Source: Lineus longissimus
Taxonomy: Eukaryota; Nemertea; Pilidiophora; Heteronemertea; Lineidae
Reading direction: 5' to 3'
Assembly (NCBI RefSeq): GCF_910592395.1
Contig: NC_088320.1
Coordinates: forward strand, 4,712,001 to 4,776,000
Length of the DNA: 64,000 nt
Under the pieces are notes generated by a model, which saw nothing but the letters and a program-made list of their open reading frames with translations, ran no database searches and was not told the origin of the DNA. The stretch's first letter is position 1; each line of letters starts with the position of its first letter. The translations under genes were made by a program, and so were the position numbers. Below, in pieces: positions 10,254 to 24,079 of this stretch.

Positions 10254-13200
10254 CGCCTAGTTGGCAGACGATAGGATGGACCAATCAGAATCAAGACGAT
10301 GTCCCCAATTTGCAAACTCCACGCAGCAGTGCTGACCTATCTAATGCACTTCAGTTCAAGCGGTAACCATTGTTTCCTTTCTTAAATTCCACATGGAGTT
10401 TGTTTCCACCCGTTTGGGCTGATGGTGGGATGCTGGATTTTAACCTCGTTCCTATGTGATCTCGTGACAAGTTTTCATGTGCAGACAGCACACATTGAAC
10501 CAACACCTAATTAACTGTTGGCGAGGTAATGTAAATAATCTTTGTCCTAGACGCTACAACTTTTTTTTACAAAATTCTTCAGACGAAAACTGATAATGGA
10601 AGACAGAAGCAGACCATTCCATGAATCAATTGTTTCACAGCGTCTCGTTATTCAAGAGTACAATGCTTTCCTGCCTGTATTTAGGCCAGTAGTTGCCCCG
10701 CAAATTAACATCTAAAGGTTATCTTAGTGATACGGGGCAGCAATAGATACTAATAGCAGACCTACAAGCAAAGTAGCCCAATAAATCTTGACAAAGAAGC
10801 TGTCCCTCCAAGAACGAATTTGCTAAAGAATCTTGGAGTGAAGGTCAGAGAAAGATCGTAATCTCGTGCATATCAGCAGCATTATACAGAGGACCCGGTT
10901 ACACATCTAGAAGTCCATCGTGCCCTGGAAAATGATTGGAGCAGATCCGCGCTGTCCACACTAAAAAAGCTCAACGTTAACCTAAGCTTGAGGTGGCCTA
11001 CAGGCTATTTTCAACAATAAGCCTGTGCTGTTCGTCAAAGTAAATACTTAATTTCTTTTCTAAGAGGTCAGTGACTAAACCGGTCTAGACCTGTTGATCG
11101 ACCTCTTAGAAGGGAATGTATGGTATATGCCTATCACAGACCACATCTTAAGTGTCGTCAAGAGGCCTCGCAAAGAACTCCAGTCAGACTTGGTTAAAGC
11201 CAGACACTGTCTCACACATTTTCTCAATCGAGTGTTCTAATGCGCCGTTTTTTCTTCAACTATCTCGATAACATCGCGGGAAAAAGTGCTGAGACAGTCA
11301 AGTCATGATCATCAAGTCCCGGCATCAAGTACAATAGTCTAAAGTATATATCGATATCAGCTAATTCAGGTCAATCTTTTCTTTCCACAACACTGATTAA
11401 ACTGAATTATTAGTAGGGCGATGTACCCTAAAATCGGGTGATGCTGATGAGACGGACGACTACATGCCAATGAGAAAGATCTGGATGATAACAAAAAGAA
11501 GATTTTATATACCTCGCAGAACTCAGGCCTCGCCCAATACACTGTCTATTGTCTTCAAACAAACCCTTCGGCCTAAATTCCCATTGCTCTGGTGTTGGTA
11601 ATCAGCGCGAAATTTTAATCACATCGACACCCCGAAAAGCTTTCATGGGGGTCAGTCGATAGGCAATTAAACAGTAAGGTTGAATAAACTTAATGTTAGC
11701 GATCAGAAAATGACCGAATTTTGGCCACATGAAGCTGAGATCAATACTGGTTGTTGGCAGTTTGTTTGATCTCATTACCTGCCTTGATTATTGCGCAATA
11801 GCACTTACAGTTTTTGACACGTCGGCATCCGAGCAGGTTTACTTGGGTGTAACTGGTCACCAATCAAATTCTTGGACCACAGTAACATTGAGAAACAGTG
11901 ATATGCCACAGAGCAAAACATCTCTTGCAAAGGCGTCACAGATCGGGCGTTTTGCTTTGGTAGCAATCTGAATCATCATCGTCATCATCATCATCCTCAC
12001 CGGCATCATCATCATCATCACCATTATCATCATTGATTTACGACATTTGTAAAGTTGGCCGTTTTCCTGTTTCAGCCGCATAATTCATGAATGGCCAGTT
12101 ACTGAGAGAGGCCTTGATTTCTCTTGATCAGTAAGACTTTTTCACATTTCTGATGGACCACCTACACTTCCGAATAAAGTTAGTCAGACTCCCCTTGGTA
12201 TATTATTGTCTCACTCGTTTTTAGCATTTCTCGTTGTAGTGTGGATAACATAAATTAGATTTTTTGCTGATACCCACATCATCTAATTGAGTTGTCGTTT
12301 CGTTTACATGCATATACAATGTATGCTGTAAGACAAAAATCTATGTTTTGGTTGGAATTTTATTGGTATTTTGTCTTTCATAAAACGGAAGGGAACCCGG
12401 AAAGATCTGGGCATGAGGTCCAGTATATCGCCTACTCACGACATGCCTTGGAAACAATGCAAATAATGAATCAGGCTAAAGGGTAAAACCGTTTTGTTTT
12501 GGCGGAGTGAACCGAAGATACACCACGCACCAAAGAGTTGAAACATCGGCATGGATTTTATCTCTTAGGGATACCTTACCAGACATTCCATTCAATCAAG
12601 TCTTTATCCCTCATCTCCTTTGACCACCCTCGCTTCCGTTTGATGCTGTATGTCGTGGGCCTTCATGCCATGATCGTCGTCGTTGCCGTACTTGTGGAAT
12701 GTCATATTGCTAAAAGCTACACCCGTTTTAATTTAATTTAATTTTGTATTTGGGGGCTATGTTCAATCGTCAACCCTATTTCTATGGTTCTATTTTGTGG
12801 GATGTCTTCATGTAACTTTTGACTGCCGGGACAGTCCATTTCGTCATCCTGAACGTCTCTTCTCATGGGTTATAGGCGACAAGGTAAGGCTGGTCCACTG
12901 CGTCCGGAGTGTAATATCTACATGTACCCGATGAGGTGTTGTGAGGTCATTGGCCCCGCTATTCACACATTTTCATGAAAATCAGTACAGCCCTATATTA
13001 GTAGCCTCTCTTACACTTACGCCAAAAGGACTTGCCTTGCCTACATGATTGCTGGTACAGGTTACTTTCAAAGGCCTATATTCCAATAATTAACATCATT
13101 AGGACGTAGTTTGAAATAATTATACCAATTTTATTTCAAAATGCATGACAATAACCTCAAGTATTTAAACTTTGACCCAATGAATGTCTGCAAGATGCTA

Positions 13201-14399
13201 GACAAATACAGGGCGTCCCTGAAAAGATGCACGTAGCCTAATCCATGTGATAAGGAAGGATTCATTAGAGGTTTGAGTTATTTTGCCTTCTATCAAATGC
13301 AAAAGCAAACCTCAAATCTTTTTGCGTTTGTAAAAATGTTTGCATTCTTATGCCATATTTGTCAGACAAACCCAGGCTCCATATTTGTCTCACAAACTCA
13401 TGCTCGATCCACGGCCTCTCCATAAGCCGGAGCAATCAATGATTCAATGCATTTCGCACCCGCAACTTTGCATTAAAACCCAATGCTATTCGTGTGTATA
13501 GATATTTTCTCTAGAAATAAACATTGCCGTATTACAGTTATTATACACGCAAATGCGCTGAAACTTATTGTTTATAGTATTTGTATATCGGTCTACGCAA
13601 CGGGATTTTTAAAAGTGATTTTTATACATGGCGTAAAACATTTGGAAATCTTCGAATTCAAGTTCAGTTTTCAAATATTTGAACGATTGGAGTTGGTCTT
13701 TAACCTGTGTGTCTGAAGCCCATTTGCATATTAAGATCTATGAAATAAACAAAAGGTGGGTCGCATATGTGGTCTTCCATCAACGATATCAATAAAAGAT
13801 GTTGCGTTGTATCGATCCACTGCTCCACACTTCGTCATATACAAATGTACACAGCTGAAGAACCAAATACTGAATGTCGAAGAAACTGATTGGGGTAAGT
13901 TCGCCCAACAAAAAGGCCTGCAGTGGATCTTTCGCACGCCCTGCGCGAAAGGCCTGCTGCAGTGGATCTTAATTTTTGCTATTTCTTCCCGGTTTTTCTC
14001 AACAATGCTTGAATATGTCAGTGTGGAACATTTCCAAATGGCGGTCCTTTCTTGCGCTATCCTTCGATTGTTTGGTTTCGATAAGATAATGGAACCGGTG
14101 TTGATGTAGCGTATGCTCTACATGTAAACCTTTTTATCCCCCAGGTGGAACCATTACGCAAGAAGGATAGTTATCCTTAACCCTACGTGACAGTTAAGAC
14201 GACCCTCTTGCAATCGAAAGTGAAAGGCTATTCCGCATTGGAATAATCCACTCTAGCTTGGAAGATACACTCTGATGTTAGGGCAAACGGCTGAACCAGT
14301 GACGTTTGGATAAGAGGACCTCTTCGGATCTCAATGAATTGACAGGTGGTTTTCAGTAATTGACCCAGTCAAATTTTAACACCCATTGACTTGAGCAGT
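10254..14399. other. Intergenic region between divergent collagen and MFS genes
   Basis: A 4.1 kb non-coding stretch between the collagen start (minus) and the MFS start (plus), so it should hold both promoters. It contains a perfect 12-bp hairpin (11058-11069 with 11100-11111) and a CAT-type microsatellite near 11975-12035. There is also a short local duplication near 13915-13970, where a GGCCTG...CAGTGGATCTT block is repeated. No gene is supported. Confidence 0.5.
11975..12035. repeat. Imperfect CAT/ATC trinucleotide microsatellite
   Basis: Roughly 60 bp made mostly of CAT triplets, interrupted by CGT, CCT and CAC variants. Confidence 0.9.
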
Positions 14400-17300
14400 A
14401 TGCCTAACCCCTTTGCTTCATCACACCGAACACTTTCAAAGTCCTTCTACCTTCTCCTTTATGCCGCCATCGGTGCTGTGGTTCCATTCTTGAGCATCTA
14501 CCTCAAGTTCCTGGGCATGCGCGCTGACCAGATTGGCGCCATTATCGGGGTGCGCCCCCTAGTGTCAGCAATACTCTGTCCAGTCTGGGGATGGATTGCG
14601 GATAAATACCGCTGCAGGAGATCGATAACATTGATTTCTATTTTGAGTTGGATCTTGTTTGTTACGTTTCTGTTCCTGTGTCCACTTATAGCAGACGTCT
14701 ACGAAGTCTCGGCTGGAAATCATTCTGATCACCTGACTAACGCGACTGGTGTCGATGGCGTCATTGGTGACAGCGCATCGACAAGAACGCCGCCATTTAT
14801 GAAGAGACACTGGAGTAAACAGAAGACAAAGCATCCTCATCGGCAGCACATAAAAGATCGCTTAAAACAGGAGGCAAACACAGATAAAACAGGCAGCTTG
14901 TCTCAGTCAAAGAATGGTGGGAATACGGAATATGGTCCCAAAGCAAAATGGCAGCCATCTGACATTTCCTTGCCAACGGAGACACCCAATGTCAACCAAT
15001 CACTGTCGGAGATATTTGAAAGTAATGTGTCCAATCAGGAGAGGCGATTCGTGTTCATCAGTCTCTTGATCGGTTTTGGCGCCATGCAGATATTGCTTGC
15101 ACCCGTGTTTCCAATTGCTGACGCGGTGGCATTGCAGTCGCTTGGCCCGGACACCAGTCAATGGGGTTTACAGAGGACCATGGGATCATTTGGCCATGGC
15201 ATGAGGTAAACACAATACTTTCGTATATACATGTAGTTGGTTCATATACCTACTGAAGTCGATTCCCTTAAAGCTGAACTGAAATTTTAGCCCCAAAAAT
15301 GAGACACTGACCACATTATGACATTTAGAGGGAACTGAAGGATGCAGCAACATCATCGCTTATTTTATCGTTGGGCTTTTATTAGAAAACAAACTTTTGG
15401 TATGAGCTGGTGTAATCTAAGGTTTACATACTGTTAATTTCCTAAATGTTCCTACTCGTTCTCATCAGTACATACATTTGACCAACGTTGTCTTCCAGTT
15501 GCGCCCTTGTAGGCCTTGTCCTCACCCATGTCGCTCCCTCTATCGGCCCAGCACACATCGGAACAGAACTGAAGCGCTACCTCCCGGCCTTTTGCGTGGC
15601 AGAACTCTTCTTGTTGCTCGCCTTTCTCGTAGCAACCCAGGTCCGCTTTCACATGACCGATCTCCGTTGCCATGAGTACAAGGTGACCTTGGTATCCAAG
15701 ATGTTGGCTTCCTGTTCCTATGGCTCCTTCATAGCAACGGCGCTGTATTTTGGAATAGCCATGGGCTGTATGTGGACCTTTCTCTATTGGCACCTGCACA
15801 ACATAGGTAAGTGCCTAGTCCTTCGCTAATGCACTTTGGTCAGTGCTCCAGCACGCAAAGACTACACTCCGGACGCAGTTAACCGGCCTCTCGATTGTTG
15901 CACCTCCTGAAATAAAATAATGCCAATTAAATGATCCAGTTGCAATACAGCTGCTTAAAACGTTTGCTGTTTCAAATTTAGCGATCACATTAATACAATT
16001 AAATCTAAAAAATCAATGTCTGATAGCTTTTTTGCCATCAGAGTATTTTCAGCTTTATTATGTAGGGCAGTTCAAAAAAAACCACATTACGTTCTTGATA
16101 TATTTAGACGGCCAAGAATTAGGATGTGTTTATGATTCGTTCATTGTGTTTGCAATATCAATATCAACGAAAGAAACGATTTTGTTAAAGGGGAAATTTC
16201 TTAAAGGTAATCTGTAGGTAGGAGCGAGGTAGATCGGATCAAGTTACACGAAGTCGCCGACTAAGCTAGATTTCAATTTCACAATGACGATTTGTTTCTT
16301 AACCAGGCGCGACCTATACCCAGCTTGGTTTGGCGACCGCTGCGTCCTCAATCGGGGAAGTCATCGGATTCTTGACCGTCTCCAAGCTCATCACCAAACA
16401 TGGCTGTGCAGCCATGTTGGTGCTCGCATTGAGCTGCTACAGTCTAAGGTTTATCATCTATGGTTACCTGACCGAGCCATGGCTGGCTGTCCCGACGGAG
16501 TTACTACAAGGTGAGAAAATGAAGCATCACATTTTATCGGCTTAATTCCACGTAGAGGAAAAACATTGCGCTTTCCCGCTGCGTTGCCACCATGCTTGGC
16601 CCCCAAGTAGGTATTTGGGACACTATAGGCGTGGTTGGTGGAAGTGGAAGTATCATCAAAAGACACCCATGCCGATCTACCGTCGTTGTGCGTGTCAGCC
16701 ATCGACTTTAGGATTGATGTTCACCGCCGGTAAGTCGGCGTGGCCGCCACCTAGCGTTGAACATGACATGAACGCGAAGGTCATTTTGATCTTGTTCACA
16801 AAATCGTTCATTCTGATGTTTTTCAGGGATAAGTTTTTCGTTGGTGTGGGCTTCTTCGACTTTCTCTGTTTGCGGATCAACGGCTAACAAGGCTCTTGCC
16901 TCCATAACAGGAATCCTGTACGGGATTCTGGCAGGACTTGGATTAGGTGAGTAACGATTATCACAAAAAATAATATCAATCATATGATTAATTGTGAGAA
17001 TGCCCCATATACTTAATCACCGGACACAGATGGCGAATCATAAGTGAGTCCTTTACTTTGATTCCTCTATGGTAACTTCTATTTATTCCCCGGAAACTAC
17101 TGTACTGTTAAAGCAAATGTTGGTTCCCGATTTCGCCGTCATATTTTTCTCTCTCCGTTGGGGGAAGGGAAGAGGCCAACACCACTGCTTCCAGCGTGTA
17201 CCGTATACAAATACTGATGACGCCCCAACCATGCGAGTACAGTGCTCGTTTAGCTTTTCTTGTAGAGGGGTTTTCACTGGTTACGCCAAGTTGCTCTTCC

Positions 17301-17989
17301 TCTATTGTCTTAATCCACATTTCATATTTCCCGTTCCAGCGATTGGAAGCCAACTGGCCGGCCTCCTGATTACCAACTACGGAGCTCCGACGACGTTCCT
17401 TTATTTCGCCTTCGCAACAGTCTGTGTTCTATTAGTATTTTTGGTCACACATTTGGTAAGAACTCACCACTTCCTTGATAGTTTTTATTGGTGGATAAAT
17501 CCGCTGATCGTACTGTCGAGGTTTGGCAGCATTCAATACCTACTCAGGTCCCAGTTGTCCAATCGGCTTTGGCGACAAACTCCAGCGTAAGCCCAACTAG
17601 GCGTAATTTCTTCATTAGCATGAGAAAATAACGCCAACGTTAGCAGCTAACACCCATAGGGCCCTGCTGTATAAGTTAGTCTGGGGACGACTGGGGTTTG
17701 CAATGCTCCTTTAAGGATAAGTTTGGCCAAAGGATCCTGAGCCAAAGGATCCCCCAAAGGTTTTTCAGAAACTCAAAAACTTTATTTCTAAGAGTGCACG
17801 AGGGGGAATACATGTACATGTACATAACCCCTGGTGATGAGATTCATTTTTCCATCATTCCAGGTGACCAAGCGTCCTCTCGTCCAGCCCGATTTCCCAG
17901 CCGAGTTCTCAGTCTCGGCCCAAGACTTGGAAAAGATACACGAGACGGGTGATAGTGACGACAGCGACAACATTTGGGCTCAGAGCTGA
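14400..17989 (+). CDS. MFSD6-like major facilitator superfamily transporter (six exons, complete)
   Basis: Multi-pass membrane carrier of the MFS_1-like/MFSD6 family; the substrate cannot be read from the sequence. Exons 14400-15205, 15499-15806, 16307-16510, 16827-16946, 17340-17455 and 17864-17989 all have GT/AG borders and join without a stop into 559 codons plus TGA. Helix 1 (SFYLLLYAAIGAVVPFLSIY) is followed by the MFS loop signature between helices 2 and 3 (WGWIADKYRCRR). A long hydrophilic loop at about residues 105-205 is rich in Ser, Lys and Asn. Later helices and a family-like GEVIGF stretch follow, and the C-terminal tail is acidic. The length resembles vertebrate MFSD6L and is shorter than MFSD6. 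I chose the ATG at 14400; the same frame begins three codons earlier only with TTG. A duplicate of part of the loop lies at 24935-25140. Confidence 0.93.
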
Positions 17990-18042
17990 TTCAAGAGATC
18001 CGCTGCTGGAGAATCTACCATTACGTTTCTTTGCCCTTGCCG

Positions 18043-18048
18043 ATTAAA
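18043..18048 (+). terminator. Possible polyadenylation signal of the MFS gene
   Basis: ATTAAA, the common variant signal, 54 bases after the TGA. No AATAAA is seen nearby. Confidence 0.35.
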
Positions 18049-21000
18049 GGCCTATCGACCTCCATGAGAGCAGTTTCGTGGGGTCAATATTGTCTTGATT
18101 TCCCATGATGACCCTTTGATTAGACTTTGTGCATGTATTGGGGTAGGCAAGAGTTCTTTTAAACGCGAGGTGGGGGGCAAAATAATGAAAGGTTTGTGCA
18201 AACCAATTAACTTTAGTCTAGCAAACGTAGTATATGTTCTTTCCTAGGACGTCGTTTCCTGAGACCTAATACTCCTTTCACACCGTCATACAGTGATATG
18301 TGAACATCATGCCGCCTTCCATTCCTCAAAGCAGACGTAATGCCCGGCCGCCTGCCGGGCACCTCAATGCGGGGCGGGTAATTTTGCCAATGGACCATAT
18401 AATATGTTCTGATCTTGCATATCAACGCCAGTGACGTTGCGAGCTTGTATTCCCCAGGTTTACTGCTAGCGTATCTCAACCACTCTATTGTGGCGAGACT
18501 CTTGAGGTAATTTTCACTAATGTGTGTAGGCCCGTGGAACGTCCTATTCGGAAGTAAAGATAATTAAATGCACATCTTCTTATTTGTTTTATTACATTCT
18601 TTATTTTTAATAGCTGACCTACAGACATTGTGGGAACCAAAGAAATCGAACAAAAGGCATCCTTGGCAAACTTTATACTGTTGTTTTATGATTCATTTGC
18701 GTGATTATTAGGAGTCTGAAAATGTCTTCGACCAGAGGAGGTAACGGAATTACATCATTCCGGGATACACAGAGAACGACCCCTCGGGAAAATTGTTGAA
18801 ACGACCAAGAAAAGCTGGAGCTAATAGTAAAAACTTTTTCAAAATTGACTGGAGTTCCCTTTGTTGATGTTGGGAAAAGACCTACTAGAAGTTTGTGTGC
18901 TTTATTTTCTTCGAGAGGTATCACATCAAAAATAGGATGGATGGTGACACTCCAGAAAAATATGATATCTTTGCCCACTTCGAGAAATCCGAGGGTAGCC
19001 CTGCAAAGATGCTACAAAAACCGCTCGCTTGCGGTGGTTATCGTAGCCATAGGCACCTGTGGCAACCAGCGATTGCGATAACCTGTTCTACCCGCGTGGC
19101 AGATGATCGAGGAACTTTCTGTTACGCGTAGCAACGGCAGGTCGCAGCGATTTAAATCGCTCGATTGCTGGGCGCTTTAGAACCAGGCCTCTAGTTTTGA
19201 ACGAACGTTAGTTTAGATCTGGCCTAGATAATTTTTTAACTCTCTTTTTACTAACGACGGAAGTTTACCCCGTCTTTCGCTCCAGACGCTACAGCTGGAT
19301 GACATTACAATGTCTCAGACAGTATAGCCCAGAATTTTTTTCAATTAGCGTCTTCATATCCAGGTGCTGCAAAGTTAAAGTGTCCTTTCCCCGCCATGCA
19401 AATATTCAACAACAGTCCAGGCCTAGGCCTATTCCCTCTTCCTCAAAGAATAGGACCACTGTGGGTAACGGGGAACTTGTGAACAGGAAATATATTTCTG
19501 TTAACCATTTTCGTTGCCTGATTCGGTCAGGAATATGTCCACCGATTTATCTCGGCCGCATGTACGTTGTTGCCGCGGAGGCCAAAATCGCAGCTAGCCG
19601 GTATTAGTTTAGGATCACTTTAACTTAACAACAGATTTTCCGACACCAATCCTGTCATCCCCAGGGACTGGAGACTGTGTAACTGGCCAAGATTCAGGGG
19701 CGAAAGAAATACATGTATACCGGAACCAGAATATTTGTTTGAATCACCTCTGCCCTGGAGCTGTTGGTCAAGCGGCAAAATCATTAGTAATTCAATCTAT
19801 GACCCACATGTAAATACGGGCGGGGGATGGGAATGGTAATAAAGATAACGTGATCGCTGCAATTACAAAGAAGAAAAAAACACAGTATTTGTAACAGTCG
19901 GCAATAAATCTTTATTGTAACAACAATGTTAGGCTATCAGTTGTGAGCATAATCATAATCTTAATCAATCATTGGCTTAAAGTACTCTTGCTAAGTAATC
20001 TTCCCTTGATGTATTACTCGCCCTCCCCCCACACGCACACGCACTGATTTCCAATAAAATATCTTGGTGGGCAGTGACGTACGCGTGGTATTTATGTTTT
20101 CATCAATCTTAACAATGCCCCCGATGGTGTCGCTAAATTTCACGTCGTGTACAAGCTGACCTGGACTTGAACCGATTGGAGAAATCAATGATGAATATTC
20201 CTAATTGCTGTTCAATAGTGTGTCATAGGATATCCATCGATTAGTCAATACTTACTCTCGACGATGATTCTCACATCTGTCTGCGTCACGACTTTAGACT
20301 TAGTTGAATTTGGATATAATCTTAACCACATATTATATACAATGCCTTTTTTTACTCAATACAATATATGTAGTGCTAGTGCATTGCTACGTTTGTAAAA
20401 TATAGGTATTTAAATGACCTCATTTGTGTGAAGCCCCCACCATTGTTCGGTCGTCGCTTCGCAACCCTTTACGTGAGCTACGAACGACGAAGTATGAAAT
20501 ATGTGTATATACTTAGGTACTTAGGTAATCGACGACATTATTTCGAATTTCCCCGATTCCCTGTACGACTAGGTATAGAAGATAACTTCCAATTGTCGTG
20601 GAAGTGAATTATCTCAGGACATGATGACTTGACAGACTTTTGTACTTCGTGCTTCGTCGGTTGGTAAACGCAACCGAACCTGACCTACATGCCCTCATAT
20701 CGTCGTTCACCACCATGCCTGTCCGGAGTCGGCATTAAATCAGAATCGACGCCCATTTGAGTCGAAATAAGATGCTTACAGCTTTACATAAGTCAAGATA
20801 TTTTTCAGTTTAAAATGAATCTTACAATATATTATTCTTTGTAAAGATTGAACACTTCTGCATGTATAAGAAACTAATAAGACCTATCTTACATTCCTAT
20901 AAGAATTCGATTGATGTTTTGGGCCCAATGGGTCCGAGTTGCTTTACAACCTGAACAAAATACAACACAAGCAACTGGTTTTCGGCCACTTATGAATATT

Positions 21001-21458
21001 GTGAGGTGGTCGTACGATAAATAGGAAGCGCAGCAAAATAACGGCAGCTATTTATAAAATGACGAGAACTGGCTATGATTTTAAAAAGACGAACAGTGAT
21101 TTCAAGACAATTTAAATGTTACAATTTGCCGAATATTGTGAGTTATGCGCAAAATTAAGTGATTCGTACAATAACATTGAATACGGAGAACAGGCCACAC
21201 CCGCAGAAGACTGCTCAAGGTACTTCTGCAACACTAACCAGGTTTACCTTAAATTTGAGTCAAAATATCGTCCTACATGTACAAAAACTCATTACGTAAT
21301 GTCGGTTTAACAAAGGCAAAAATCACAGTAGTTTACCTTCGCTGCATGCGACAAATATCACACGAAACACTGCATTATCAAAAATACATGGCTTGTTCGC
21401 TTTCGGTCATACCAGTAGGATGTTCAGGCTGTTTAGTCTCTTTCACATACTTCCTCAG
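18049..21458. other. Intergenic DNA, no gene recognised
   Basis: About 3.4 kb between the convergent MFS gene and the membrane-protein gene. Open frames here are short, do not resemble any protein family I know and lack convincing splice partners. A short inverted word pair (GGTTATCG/CGATAACC near 19037-19083) may belong to a decayed repeat. Confidence 0.45.
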
Positions 21459-24079
21459 TCAGTCGTGCACGCTGTGCTCAAACCCCGCGTTAACTGCAGC
21501 ACCGTTGAAATCAGTGACGTCATCATAATAATGGTATGTTTCGTCTCCACCCTCTATGTAATCTGCGGGATGTATTATTCTGTCATGGGAACGAGTCCGT
21601 TTCTGAGGTACCTTATTATTATTGACATTTGTAAAATAACTACTGACAGCCAATTCATAAGACAACCTCGGCCCTAGCCGAGGTTTTTCATTCTGATTAG
21701 CACGTGTAATCCCATTTTTGGTGAGTCCGTTTTTCATGACGTCATGGTCTGATGTAATACTGGCGTCCCGTTTGGAGTTTGTGTTGCTATACTGCCGTGA
21801 ACCCTTGCCCATTAAGTTACCGTTATTTACATAGTGTTCTGAATACGCTTGGTGCACTGTGGCTTCAATGGTGTGCTCCTCAGGTGTTCCATCGTCGTCA
21901 TCCGATAACTCATGCTGAAGGCGACCATTACTTATGGTATTTACAGTTGCCTCCATCTCTTGATCAAACGATGCGGCTCTCAATGCTTCTTCTATAGCTT
22001 TGCGATCGCGCCTCTTCTTCAATATACGTCGTCTGTCCCTGCAAGTATAAGGAACAATTCCATTGGCGTATTTTTCAAATGAAACAAAAGGCGTGCAAAC
22101 GCATCGTCACGAAGAATATTGATAAGAAGAGAGTGGGTAAAATTTTCAGATGATTTGACTGATATTTACAGGAAAAATATGTGTTTGGCTTCAAAAATGC
22201 AGTTTTCACTATCATACCAAAATTTTACAGTTTTAAATTTTTTACAGTGCAAATTACTGTTTAGCACGAACAGGAGTTGCATTCATCAATTTGATGTGTA
22301 CGACTGTCTGAACAGATTGATCGCATTGAAACGGCAGCTTGCACGCCATAAGCATGTGTTATTAACTGCAAGTAAGTCATAGAATCACATCACATATAAT
22401 CGAATATTCAAACATTGTCTTGAAATATCAAAATAAGTTAACTCTATATTATTATCCAACATTATATTTAAGAAGAAGTGAGAAAACACGTGGGACGTCA
22501 GCACATAATGCTTTGCTAAAAAATACCTTAACGTTCATCCATCCGCCGAAGGGCGTTAACTAAGACATATCATGAGGAAGATAGTACCTATTTCTCTAAC
22601 GCACTACTACGTAATTTAGTTGTCGATTCCAGATGTTAGTGTTGCGTTGAGACTTTCTGGGAACGAGGTCGTCAACATTTTCCTTTTTTCGATAATCACG
22701 GGGAGCATTACAAACACATTGGTATCGATTGCGAATGACTTCCAGGAAGAGTTTTCCCACAAAGCAATCAATAAATCGGTATCTAGAAGGCGGTGATTTC
22801 ATCATTTGTCTATCTTTTTATTAATTTTATCAAACTTCAGTGATTCTATCATTTCAATTCGCAAATTGGTGTAGTCTCTGATTGGTAGCATGAATAAATG
22901 AGGCCATGAAGGGGTTAATCAATGCTAAGACGCATATTACATGTATATCCGTCGAAATATGATAAGGCATAAAAAAATATTAACTCTATCGTCTTATCCG
23001 GTGTTGATGTTGTTTTCTCGAGTGATGAAAAAACCTTTCTAAACTGCTTGCTCCCTTAAAAATTTCGTTTTCATTCCTGACTAGCTAAAAAGAGCACTTT
23101 TCTAAAATTTCCGCCCTGATAGTGTCAATTAAAATATAAGATATGAAAAAAATATAATCATCAGTTTTTCAACAGAGACTGTTAGCAAAAATAAAAAAGG
23201 CTTGATTCTTTTTGGTTTACAGTATTGATAAACTTACGTTATAATTCGCTTTATGGAGCAACAGCATGTCATGAGAAAAAGAAAGGCAAAGATCCCTCCG
23301 ATTGATATCCCTGCAAGTTCTGTCTGTGTAAACGGCTTCGGTATTGGGTCCCAAAGCCAAATCACTCCAATTCTTACGCCAAGTTCTCTTTCCATCGAAC
23401 TAATGCTACTGATCATCAACGTTTTTAAGGCATTTTGTGAAACGTAGGTGTGCGTTTGACTTGATTGAGCGGCTCGTTTTCGCCGGCTGGTACCAGATGG
23501 AGAGGTGGTTTTGTAGACGAGTACCACGACGTTTAAATCCCTGAAAATCTTATACTTATCAACCGATTCGGTGTAATTTTCCGATTCGTATACCTCGATG
23601 ATAACGACATCCTCAAGCCGCACCGTTTTTGACACGCTGTCATTAACACCAAAACCACAATATGTCAATCTAGTTGCATTCAAACTGCAATAGTTTATAA
23701 TATTGTCTCGAACGACCTTTCGGAATTTTATCTCCAAATCACCATCAAACTGCTTTACGTCAAATCGCAGCAGCCTGACCACGACTCCCTGAACTATTGC
23801 CGACATGTTGTGCACATGCATGCAGCACTGATCAGTTCCGCTTATGCTTGGACATCCAGCACAAACACACGACCTGCTGACGTCTTCATTACAGCGATAT
23901 ACACCAGAATTAGGAGTTATTTCTATCGCTCTTTTCAGCCTATAGGACGAAGCGTGCATGGGATAGTCCTTATTTGATACTTCGAGGAAATTTGAACTGC
24001 TCACCATGACAATACTTAACACTAAACCGAATACGCAGCACACAATTTCGGTTGTTTTATCCATAACGAATATATTCAT
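21459..24079 (-). CDS. Unrecognised type I single-pass membrane protein (two exons, 473 aa)
   Basis: Exons 23238-24079 and 21459-22038 join in phase 2 (donor GTAAGT, acceptor TTGCAG) into 473 codons plus stop. A signal peptide occupies about residues 1-28. The ectodomain has a cysteine cluster around residues 63-86 (CNEDVSRSCVCAGC, then CC) and several N-glycosylation sites. It has two furin-like sites, RLKR before Ala at 47-50 and RRKR before Ala-Ala at 199-202. A transmembrane helix lies at about 255-275 and ends in a CCC cluster. The second exon is the cytoplasmic tail: a very basic start (RDRRRILKKRRDRK), an acidic DDDD patch and a Tyr-rich segment (ETYHYYDDV). I do not recognise the family and assign no function. 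Untranslated exons could lie upstream of 24079. Confidence 0.8.

Noticed and set aside
18673-18978. 101-aa minus-strand open frame
   Set aside because: No recognisable domain, no splice partner and no supporting signals; likely chance.
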